A stretch of DNA of 5,214 nucleotides, from contig JAFDJC010000241.1 in assembly GCA_019307665.1 (NCBI GenBank), forward strand, positions 1-5,214, read 5' to 3'. The DNA comes from Deltaproteobacteria bacterium. Lineage in GTDB: Bacteria; Desulfobacterota; Desulfobacteria; Desulfobacterales; SURF-7. Both the position numbers and the translations under genes were made by a program. Below, one piece after another: positions 1 to 5,214 of this stretch (positions are counted from its first letter, which is position 1; every line of letters begins with the position of its first letter). The notes beneath the pieces are model-generated. The model saw nothing but the letters and a program-made list of their open reading frames with translations, had not been told where the DNA came from and searched no databases.

Positions 1-330
1 ACTTCGTATCTCATTAGCATCAAATCCTGTTTTTTTTTTTTTTTTTGCGACAGTAACGCCTTTTCTGCTTCTCCTGACAATTCCCCAAACAGTGTCATAA
101 GGAGATTTGGATTTTGTTTTGGGTGGGGCCTTTTTGGACGCAGTTTTTTTCTTAGGTTTTCCGGTTACGGATTTGGCTTTAACCTTCTTAGCTATAGGCC
201 TTGATCGTTTCTTCTTGCCTGATGTTTTAACCGGAGCCTTTGCCTTCTTCTTACCAAAAACAACATGATCTTCCATCTCAATACCGAATACATCCGCAAG
301 ATCCGACTCAGCTATTATTCTTTCGGTTTT
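1..330 (-). CDS. Out-of-frame C-terminal continuation of the SWIM protein: basic tail plus partial winged helix (incomplete at left edge)
   Basis: This frame is open on the minus strand from a stop at 349-351 to the window edge, one base out of phase with the SWIM gene. It begins KKTERIIAESDLADVFGIE, then a long Lys/Ala/Pro-rich stretch (about 115-260) with repeated KKK, PKKK and KKAPPK units like a histone H1 tail. It ends with DTVWGIVRRSRKGVTVA, five Lys, then TGFDANEIRS, which has the spacing of the first helices of a winged helix. The only internal ATG (274-276) has no Shine-Dalgarno site, and no ATG, GTG or TTG lies nearer the upstream stop, so it does not look like an independent gene. 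I infer that it is the displaced 3' part of the upstream SWIM gene. A poly-A run of 17 sits inside it without breaking the frame. The role would be non-specific nucleic-acid binding through the basic tail. The family of the terminal domain is inferred from pattern only. Confidence 0.6.
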
Positions 331-964
331 CTTCTTGGACTGCCTGGGTTATCAGGTCTTTCATCTTGACTTTTCTAAGCTTGAAAAACAGGGCCGGGTC
401 TTCATCTAATCTGGAGCCTATGCCATACAGGGTCGCGGCCACATGTTTGCACATGTAAGCCCAGTCAGGACAACTGCAACTGAATTCAATCTCTTTTGGC
501 GAGGGGAACAGCCCCTTCCCCTGGACAGTGAAGATTTCCCCCAGCGTTTTGGGAAATTTCCCGGCCAAAAGCCCTTGAAGGGAATCCAGCTTTCCTTTAC
601 AGTCAGCCTTTATGCCCTGCCAGATCTTTTTATTAATGGCCTTGATCTTAATGCTTACGGAATATGGCTTTGACCTCGTTCCCTGGACCATGGATTCGAC
701 TTTACCTGAATCTATCCGGAGATCCAGCACCGCGCCGTGACGTACATAACTGCGTCCGCGCCCGATACGATTGCTGTAATCTGCATATCGTTCGAGGTTG
801 AGATTCCATGACTTGCCCCACCATGTCTTGGCGATAGATCTTCCTTCAAGAAGAATCGGTTTGATGTCAGGATTTTTCTTTTTTAGTTGCTTTAGTTTCC
901 TAACTGCTTTCGCTTTCTTTTCTGCAACAGATACATAAGGCGGATAATAACTCCAATAGCCCAT
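308..964 (-). CDS. SWIM zinc-finger protein, partner of the SNF2 helicase (probably frameshifted near its 3' end)
   Basis: SWIM zinc-finger protein of the type encoded beside SNF2 helicases (the arrangement of ywqA-ywqB in Bacillus subtilis). Numbering from the upstream ATG at 970, the aromatic N-terminus WSYYPPY is followed by a Lys-rich helix (18-32), the hallmark TWWGKSWNLNLERYADY (49-65), IGRGRSYVRHGAV (69-81), and the SWIM motif Cys165-x-Cys167-x6-Cys174-x-His176. These four residues should bind zinc; the fold is known for DNA or protein binding. The ATG at 962-964 is the better start: GAGGAG lies 6 bases upstream of it, whereas the same site touches the ATG at 968-970 with no spacer. 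The gene follows the SNF2 stop by 28 bp, so it is almost certainly co-transcribed and possibly works in one complex with it. The stop at 308-310 looks premature: one base removed from AAAA at 327-330 continues the reading frame into a basic tail. As written, the product ends shortly after the zinc finger. Confidence 0.9.
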   Translation of the reverse strand: MGYWSYYPPYVSVAEKKAKAVRKLKQLKKKNPDIKPILLEGRSIAKTWWGKSWNLNLERYADYSNRIGRGRSYVRHGAVLDLRIDSGKVESMVQGTRSKPYSVSIKIKAINKKIWQGIKADCKGKLDSLQGLLAGKFPKTLGEIFTVQGKGLFPSPKEIEFSCSCPDWAYMCKHVAATLYGIGSRLDEDPALFFKLRKVKMKDLITQAVQEENRKNNS

Positions 965-970
965 AATCAT

Positions 971-978
971 CTCCTCTT
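971..978 (-). promoter_or_regulatory. Shine-Dalgarno site of the SWIM gene
   Basis: AAGAGGAG on the minus strand. It ends 6 bases before the ATG at 962-964 but directly abuts the ATG at 968-970. Normal spacing therefore selects the downstream ATG and removes two residues (Met-Ile) from the longest reading. Confidence 0.75.
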
Positions 979-992
979 AACCGCAACCGATT

Positions 993-3698
993 TTATAATG
1001 TTAACTTGAAAAGATCCATCAAATCATCATTTTTCATTTCCGTTATCCAGGCCTCTCCTGTGGCGGCAATAACATCTTTTGATAACCTGGATTTTTCTTC
1101 TAACATCATATCAATCTTTTCTTCCACAGTGCCTTTGGTCAAAAATTTATGCACAATAACATTCTTTTTCTGTCCAATTCTGAACGCACGATCGGTTGCC
1201 TGGTTTTCAACCGCCGGATTCCACCACCGGTCAAAATGAATCACATGGTTTGCTTCCGTCAAATTCAATCCTACTCCTCCAGCCTTTAAGGAGAGCACCA
1301 TAAACGGCACATAGCTCTGAGTTTGAAATAGCTCAATAATGCTCTTCCTTTTACCTATTGGCACACTCCCGTGCAATATCAGGCCTTTTCGATTAAAGAT
1401 ACTTTCCAAAAAATCATGAAGCGGCTCGGTCATCTCCTTAAATTGTGTAAACACCAGGACCTTTTCTCTTTTTTCATATATCGTCTCGCATATTTCACGA
1501 AGCCTTAAAAACTTTCCGCTCTCTTTTTCTTCAAATCCTCCGGTCCCCAAGTATTGATCCGGGTGATTACAGAGCTGCTTGAATTTCATAAGGGAGGAAA
1601 GGATTATTCCCTTTCTTTGAATCCCTTCGGTTTCGGCAATTGTTTCCTTTATCTCTTCAACCATATTTTTATATAAAAGGATCTGTTTTTTGCTGAGGGG
1701 AGCATATGTTTTCATCTCAACCTTGTCCGGGAGATCGGATATAACTGTTTTGTCAGTCTTTAAACGCCTCAAGATGTACGGGCTGATAAGTTTTCGCAAT
1801 CTTGAATAACCCGAAGGGTCATGCTTTAATTTTTTTGCAAATTGTTTGAACTCTCTCGCATTCCCTAATAATCCCGGATTTAAAAAATCAAATAAGGACC
1901 AGATGTCCATCAGCCGGTTCTCAATAGGGGTTCCTGTCATTATAATCCTATTACGGGAAGTGAGCTCTTTTATCGCCCTGGCCTGTTTTGTCCCCGGATT
2001 TTTGATGGCCTGGGCCTCATCTAAAATGATATAGCTCCATGAATAGGATTTAATCCTCTCATCTTTTTGAGCCATGGCGTAAGTGGTTATGACAAGATCA
2101 AATTTATCCAATGTTTTCTCATTTCCGGCCTTGACATACTTTCTTGAACTCACTCCCGGATGCGCAATGAAAAATCTGATGCCGGGGGAAAACCGACGGA
2201 TTTCATTCTCCCAGTTGGAAATAAGGGATGCCGGAATTATTAAAAGACTGGCCTTATTTGGTTTCCCTGTTTTTTTAAAATCGGATTTCAGGGTATTTAA
2301 AAAGGCCAGTACCTGAACGGTTTTGCCGAGGCCCATATCATCTGCCAGACAGGCGCCAAACTGTAATGAATGCAAAAAATAGAGCCAGTTTAATCCTTTT
2401 TGTTGATATTCCCTTAGCTTGGCCTTGAATGACCTGTCAGGCCTTGCCGAGGTAATCAGATCGGGATCGAGTAATTTCCGGATCACTGATTTCAGCCACT
2501 TTCCGTTTGAAACACTATGATCTATCTCTTTTTCATAACCACCCAGAAGTTTTTCAGGCACAAGCTGCAACCGCATAGCATCTTTCAGGCTCAACCCTTC
2601 TTTTTCCACCATTTTTTTTGCCTTTTCATAGGCATCCAGTGTCTGTTTCAGCTTTTCCGGGTCTACCGCCACCCACTTGTTTTTAATGAAGGCGAGCCCT
2701 TCTGACTCATTTAACAATTGTCTTGCCTCTTTTTCTGAGATCTCCGTGTCCCCTAAGAATAGCCGGACATTAAAATTCAAAATTGCATCCATACCGATAA
2801 AAGAAGGCCTTGCATCGCCAACACTGAAATTGAGCCTTACACCTGATGTACTGCCTTTCCACCAGTTAGGTATTCGGCACAAGATACCGGATGTCTCATA
2901 AACAGGAATTTCTTTCAAAAAAGAAAATGCCTCTCCGGATGTCCAGGCAAGGGGGTGAAACAGTTTTCCTGTTTCAAGAAGGTCTGCAATTAGAGGACTC
3001 TGCTTTGTAGCTAAGTGGACTGTTGTAAGGAGTTCCAGCAATTGTTCGCTGTTATCTTCATATTCCTTGAGCGCATGTTTGAGAGGCAGATGTTTGGACT
3101 TTCCTTTCTTATTTAGCCTGGTGGAATAGGTTGCCATAAAAGCAAACGGGTAGTCGTCACTCTTATTTTCCACAAGGTGAAAAAACACCCTGCCCACGAG
3201 ATGCACATTCGGGCTGTAGGTCCTTATAAAATCCTCAACAGTTCCGTCATAGGATTTAATAGCAAGGATAAAGGCATTATTTAATCTTGACCATACAGCC
3301 TCAAGCAATTCTGTGCTTAAGTATTCGGAACCTGTCATGAGCGGGGCGCTCTCTAAATACCGCCTCAGTTCATCTTCTTCTATTAAAACCCTGACTTTAT
3401 GACGAAGGATTTCCAGATCAGGCGTCTGACTTAATCTTTTGGCAAAGACCCCGCTAAAATTTCGCCAAAAATCAAGGGAGGGGGAAATGGAGACCTGATG
3501 ATCGCAAAATCCTAAAAACAGAAGCCATGATTCAGTGTCAGATGAGAAACGGTTGAATATTTCTTTCTGTAACAGCCTGCTGCTCTTGTTTGTAGCATCT
3601 TGCGTATCCGCCCATTCTAACTGCAGAGAACCGTTCGGCATAACAACAACAATCAATTCCTTATTCGTCATTTCCATTACCATATCTGACTTTGGCAC
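993..3698 (-). CDS. SNF2-family DEAD/DEAH-type helicase (ATP-dependent DNA translocase) with bacterial SNF2-associated N-terminal domain
   Basis: Swi2/Snf2 superfamily 2 ATPase, expected to translocate on duplex DNA and displace or remodel bound proteins. Residues about 250-350 match the bacterial SNF2-associated domain (DUF3670-like), with GILCRIPNWW (271-280) and a KNKWVAVD end (339-346). The motor follows: motif I DDMGLGKT (453-460), Ia LLIIPASLISNWENEI (485-500), II DEAQ (560-563), III TGTP (588-591), RecA lobe 2 from about 670 with VLVFTQF (747-753), V SLKAGGVGLNL (803-813), VI QATDRAFRIGQ (833-843). All catalytic residues are present, including the Walker Lys459 and the motif VI arginines Arg837 and Arg840. 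About 900 residues is normal for this bacterial class, and there is no SWIM finger inside it; that is supplied by the next gene 28 bp downstream. The longest reading starts at a GTG without a visible Shine-Dalgarno site. ATGs at codons 6, 8 and 10 are alternatives, also without strong sites, so the start is unresolved. Likely roles are DNA repair, transcription recycling or chromatin remodelling; none is shown by the sequence. Confidence 0.95.
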   Translation of the reverse strand: MPKSDMVMEMTNKELIVVVMPNGSLQLEWADTQDATNKSSRLLQKEIFNRFSSDTESWLLFLGFCDHQVSISPSLDFWRNFSGVFAKRLSQTPDLEILRHKVRVLIEEDELRRYLESAPLMTGSEYLSTELLEAVWSRLNNAFILAIKSYDGTVEDFIRTYSPNVHLVGRVFFHLVENKSDDYPFAFMATYSTRLNKKGKSKHLPLKHALKEYEDNSEQLLELLTTVHLATKQSPLIADLLETGKLFHPLAWTSGEAFSFLKEIPVYETSGILCRIPNWWKGSTSGVRLNFSVGDARPSFIGMDAILNFNVRLFLGDTEISEKEARQLLNESEGLAFIKNKWVAVDPEKLKQTLDAYEKAKKMVEKEGLSLKDAMRLQLVPEKLLGGYEKEIDHSVSNGKWLKSVIRKLLDPDLITSARPDRSFKAKLREYQQKGLNWLYFLHSLQFGACLADDMGLGKTVQVLAFLNTLKSDFKKTGKPNKASLLIIPASLISNWENEIRRFSPGIRFFIAHPGVSSRKYVKAGNEKTLDKFDLVITTYAMAQKDERIKSYSWSYIILDEAQAIKNPGTKQARAIKELTSRNRIIMTGTPIENRLMDIWSLFDFLNPGLLGNAREFKQFAKKLKHDPSGYSRLRKLISPYILRRLKTDKTVISDLPDKVEMKTYAPLSKKQILLYKNMVEEIKETIAETEGIQRKGIILSSLMKFKQLCNHPDQYLGTGGFEEKESGKFLRLREICETIYEKREKVLVFTQFKEMTEPLHDFLESIFNRKGLILHGSVPIGKRKSIIELFQTQSYVPFMVLSLKAGGVGLNLTEANHVIHFDRWWNPAVENQATDRAFRIGQKKNVIVHKFLTKGTVEEKIDMMLEEKSRLSKDVIAATGEAWITEMKNDDLMDLFKLTL

Positions 3699-3705
3699 AG
3701 GTTGA

Positions 3706-3794
3706 GCGGTTCAGCGTTCACGGTTCACGGTTGAAAAACAATAACCGTTTCATACCAAATTTTTACAACCTTTGAACCCTGAACCTGGAACCGC
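3706..3794. repeat. Imperfect inverted repeat of GGTTCA/TGAACC units (REP- or MITE-like hairpin)
   Basis: The left arm (3706-3733) and right arm (3766-3794) are reverse complements at about 23 of 28 positions, separated by a 32-base AT-rich loop (3734-3765). Each arm is made of short reiterated units: GGTTCA, CGTTCA, CGGTTCAC and CGGTTG on the left, and CAACC, TGAACC, TGAACC and GGAACCGC on the right. It fills most of the gap between the ATPase stop and the SNF2 start. There is no run of T after the stem on the minus strand, so it is not a classical intrinsic terminator, though the stem could still stabilise the ATPase mRNA or attenuate read-through. Tandem GTTCACGGTTCAC strings of this kind are typical of dispersed intergenic repeats. 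The copy number in this genome cannot be seen from the window. Confidence 0.7.
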
Positions 3795-3818
3795 CACTTT
3801 AGGTTTGAGTCTGTTTCC

Positions 3819-4943
3819 TCATAGTGATAATGTTTTTTGAAGCCATTTCTTAAAGACAATATCCTGAATTAGATAACTTCCGTTTTTTACAATAATCTCT
3901 TTTTTTATGAGACTTGACAGGGCCTTTGTAACCAAAGAGCCGGTTTTTAGGTCAACCGATTTTAAAGAGTCAGCGTTAAAAAGGTTGGATCCGTTATTCA
4001 GCAGGATCAGCTTTAAGGTCTTTTTTTGATTAATACTTAAGGTTTCCCACAATACGGTATGTTCCAAACTTCTCTTTTCTATGATTGCATTTTCCAATTT
4101 ATTGATAATTTTAAGGGAAAACCCTTTCTCACCCGGTTCCTCCCAGAGGTGAAACAGGAAGTTCTGGATATACATTGGATGGTTTTCAAATCTTGCTACA
4201 ATTTCTTCTATTCGTTCAGTATGAAGATGAACATTTTTCCGGCTGAATAGATTCCGAACCCAGGGGATGTAATGTTTTGTTTCTATTTTGTCTAAAGGAA
4301 AACTCTCTGCCAATTTATAAAATGCACGGTTATTTGAGTTAAACATTTCGGTTATCAGGTGTTGCCGGCTACCTGAAAAAATATAACAGATATTTGAGTG
4401 TTGCTGAATGAACGAGCGTAATCTTTTTTCAAAACCCTCTTCTGTATAATTGGCAACTTCCTGGAATTCGTCAAAAACAATAACCAGTTTACGGTTTTGT
4501 GAATACTTTAAAAGAATCTTCATAAGTTCTTCCAGAATTATTTTTTCATTAAATGCCTCAAAGGAGGGTGAAACTGAAGTGCTTCCTGTTGCTGAATCTA
4601 TACTTAAATTGAGCTTGATATTTTTAAGGGCATTACTGACTGATTTAAGGAGTCTTTCAAAATTTGATTCCAGTTGATTTAAGCCCTGAAAGGTTCTTGT
4701 GATAAAATCCTTTTCAGATATCGTTCCATATAACTCGATATGCATAACGCCGATATTGAGATTTTTTTTCCTGATTTCTCGAAAAACTTGCTGAATTAAT
4801 GAGCTTTTTCCATATCTTCTGTGGGAATATAAAAGCACATTCTGAGACCCTTTTATATACCTAAGCAGTTCAGACAGTTCTTTCTTGCGGTTGCAAAAAG
4901 ACTCCCCGGTAACGTAGTTACTGTAGGCAAATGGATTTTTCAT
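3819..4943 (-). CDS. P-loop ATPase of the archaeal-ATPase / STAND-like family (ATPase_2-like) with winged-helix C-terminus
   Basis: Complete 374-residue protein. The N-terminal NPFAYSNYVTGESFCNRKKEL (3-23) is the usual lead-in of this family (NPF, then F-x-NR-x-x-EL). The Walker A loop is SHRRYGKSSL (40-49, Lys46); the first glycine is replaced by Ser40, a variant common in this group. Walker B is LVIVFDEFQ (153-161, Asp158 and Glu159). A sensor-1-like segment YIFSGSR lies at 187-193, and a HPMYIQ segment (255-260) matches the family's GNHPxYxQ signature. Residues about 295-374 fold plausibly as a winged helix (NQKKTLKLIL, then SLVTKALSSLIKKEIIVKNG). There is no signal peptide or membrane segment. 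Members act as ATP-driven switches or DNA-linked ATPases, and the substrate here is unknown. The ATG is preceded by GTGGGG with a 6-base spacer. The gene has its own promoter with two putative operators, and lies upstream of the SNF2 gene on the same strand with a hairpin repeat between them. Confidence 0.88.
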   Translation of the reverse strand: MKNPFAYSNYVTGESFCNRKKELSELLRYIKGSQNVLLYSHRRYGKSSLIQQVFREIRKKNLNIGVMHIELYGTISEKDFITRTFQGLNQLESNFERLLKSVSNALKNIKLNLSIDSATGSTSVSPSFEAFNEKIILEELMKILLKYSQNRKLVIVFDEFQEVANYTEEGFEKRLRSFIQQHSNICYIFSGSRQHLITEMFNSNNRAFYKLAESFPLDKIETKHYIPWVRNLFSRKNVHLHTERIEEIVARFENHPMYIQNFLFHLWEEPGEKGFSLKIINKLENAIIEKRSLEHTVLWETLSINQKKTLKLILLNNGSNLFNADSLKSVDLKTGSLVTKALSSLIKKEIIVKNGSYLIQDIVFKKWLQKTLSL

Positions 4944-4949
4944 ATTTTA

Positions 4950-4955
4950 CCCCAC
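4950..4955 (-). promoter_or_regulatory. Shine-Dalgarno-like site of the ATPase gene
   Basis: GTGGGG on the minus strand, 6 bases before the ATG at 4941-4943. It is G-rich rather than the AGGAGG consensus, so it is a modest site, but the spacing is right and no other start nearby is better. Confidence 0.45.
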
Positions 4956-4968
4956 GGGTTAATCTATT

Positions 4969-4990
4969 TAGTGTATTATTTATTACACTA
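4969..4990. promoter_or_regulatory. Putative operator 1: TAGTGTA-N8-TACACTA dyad
   Basis: A perfect 7-base inverted repeat around an 8-base AT-only centre, in the leader of the ATPase gene. It lies directly downstream of a TATAAT (4990-4995), so bound protein would cover the transcription start of a promoter using that -10, or block elongation from the upstream promoter. It resembles the second dyad at 5007-5028 at 16 of 22 positions. The binding protein is not encoded in the window unless the ATPase itself binds through its winged helix. Confidence 0.55.
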
Positions 4991-5006
4991 TTATAATTAT
5001 ACCCTT

Positions 5007-5028
5007 TGGTGTAAAATTTAATACATTC
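5007..5028. promoter_or_regulatory. Putative operator 2: second TGTA-N8-TACA dyad
   Basis: TGTA (5010-5013) and TACA (5022-5025) flank AAATTTAA, giving the same half-site and spacer length as operator 1, with centres 38 bp apart. The dyad centre coincides with the -10 element TAAATT of the predicted ATPase promoter, which is a classic repressor position. Confidence 0.5.
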
Positions 5029-5043
5029 TATATGTAATGTCAA
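5015..5043 (-). promoter_or_regulatory. Sigma70-like promoter of the ATPase gene
   Basis: On the minus strand a perfect -35 TTGACA (5038-5043) is followed after 17 bp by TAAATT (5015-5020), 4 of 6 to the -10 consensus. Transcription would start near 5008, leaving a leader of about 65 bases before the ATG. Two further TATAAT hexamers lie downstream (4996-5001 and 4990-4995) but have no good -35 at 16-18 bp; the nearest is TTTACA (5010-5015), 14 bp from the second one. Confidence 0.55.
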
Positions 5044-5075
5044 GTGCCTATTTCTTCTTTTTGGGCATCATTTTT

Positions 5076-5090
5076 TTACAACAATTGTAA
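5076..5090. repeat. Short perfect dyad TTACAA-CAA-TTGTAA
   Basis: A 6-base perfect inverted repeat with a 3-base loop, next to a T7 run (5071-5077, overlapping the first arm). On the minus strand the stem is followed by A residues and on the plus strand the T run precedes it, so neither orientation gives a normal terminator. It may be a weak regulatory dyad or chance in AT-rich DNA. Confidence 0.3.
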
Positions 5091-5123
5091 CTGTTTAGCG
5101 CTTTGAAAAAAATCATTATTGGA

Positions 5124-5214
5124 TTAAATGGCCGTGTAGATCTCTTTCAAAAGAGCCGCATCAAAAATTCTCACCTGCTTGTGGAACGCCCCCTGACCCG
5201 AACCATCAAGCACA
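5124..5214 (-). CDS. 3' end of an unidentified gene (partial at right edge)
   Basis: A minus-strand frame enters from the right edge and ends at TAA (5124-5126), giving 29 residues. It begins VLDGSGQGAFHKQ, continues VRIFDAALLKEI and ends YTAI. The codons have the bias of real genes (G in the first position in 12 of 29, low G in the second), and it lies on the same strand as the neighbours. The GSGxG...QVRIFD pattern faintly recalls FG-GAP/beta-propeller repeats (GSGPG..VRVFD), but this is too short to assign. The opposite strand is also open here (from about 5091), so a plus-strand gene is the alternative. Confidence 0.4.
   Translation of the reverse strand, partial: VLDGSGQGAFHKQVRIFDAALLKEIYTAI

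Noticed and set aside
30..46. T17 run on the plus strand as an intrinsic terminator
   Set aside because: No GC-rich stem precedes it on the plus strand, and on the minus strand it lies inside an open coding frame.
1..276. Independent gene starting at the ATG at 274-276
   Set aside because: No Shine-Dalgarno site lies before it, and the coding character extends upstream of the ATG (AESDLADVFGIE), pointing to continuation of the SWIM gene.
311..348. Programmed ribosomal frameshift joining SWIM and tail
   Set aside because: A +1 shift is needed, but there is no CTT-TGA-like or rare-codon stop context and no upstream stimulatory Shine-Dalgarno site. A one-base indel in AAAA explains it more simply.
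443..673. Plus-strand open frame opposite the SWIM gene
   Set aside because: It is fully antisense to a protein with a clear SWIM motif, has no ribosome-binding site and shows no recognisable domain. The other plus-strand frames opposite the SNF2 and ATPase genes were dismissed for the same reason.
3706..3794. CRISPR array or intrinsic terminator
   Set aside because: The units are short, contiguous and imperfect with no spacers of regular length, and no T run follows the stem on the transcribed strand.
4996..5001. TATAAT as the main -10 of the ATPase promoter
   Set aside because: At 17 bp the matching -35 would be GTATTA, which is poor. The TTGACA at 5038-5043 pairs better with TAAATT at 5015-5020.

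Overview
The window reads almost entirely on the minus strand and looks bacterial: Shine-Dalgarno sites, short intergenic gaps and an operon layout. It is moderately AT-rich. The gene types and the GGTTCAC-type short repeats between genes would fit a Desulfobacterota-like (former Deltaproteobacteria) genome. That assignment is an impression, not something the sequence proves.

In transcription order (right to left): (1) at the right edge, a possible 3' end of a gene, seen as only 29 codons (5124-5214). (2) An AT-rich intergenic region (about 4944-5123) with a good sigma70-like promoter (TTGACA, 17 bp, TAAATT) and two matching TGTA-N8-TACA dyads 38 bp apart, which look like paired operators. 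(3) A complete 374-residue P-loop ATPase of the archaeal-ATPase/STAND-like type with a likely winged-helix C-terminus (3819-4943). (4) A 120 bp gap (3699-3818), most of it an imperfect inverted repeat built from GGTTCA/TGAACC units. (5) A complete SNF2-family helicase/translocase of about 900 residues with the bacterial SNF2-associated N-terminal domain (993-3698). (6) Only 28 bp later, a SWIM zinc-finger protein (308-964), the usual operon partner of this kind of SNF2 enzyme. (7) Past its stop codon, a different frame continues to the left edge with a lysine/alanine-rich, histone-H1-like tail and the beginning of what looks like a winged helix.

The most useful observation is that items 6 and 7 are very probably one gene split by a single-base frameshift. 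Removing one A from the AAAA run at 327-330 joins the SWIM domain to a DLADVFGIE motif, the basic tail and the winged helix. The same gene also carries a 17-base poly-A run (30-46, minus strand), which could make it phase-variable or reflect an assembly error. The intact product would be a DNA-binding SWIM, basic-tail and winged-helix partner for the SNF2 motor, i.e. a bacterial remodeller-like pair. The ATPase appears to have its own regulated promoter; the repeat between it and the SNF2 gene leaves it unclear whether the two are co-transcribed.
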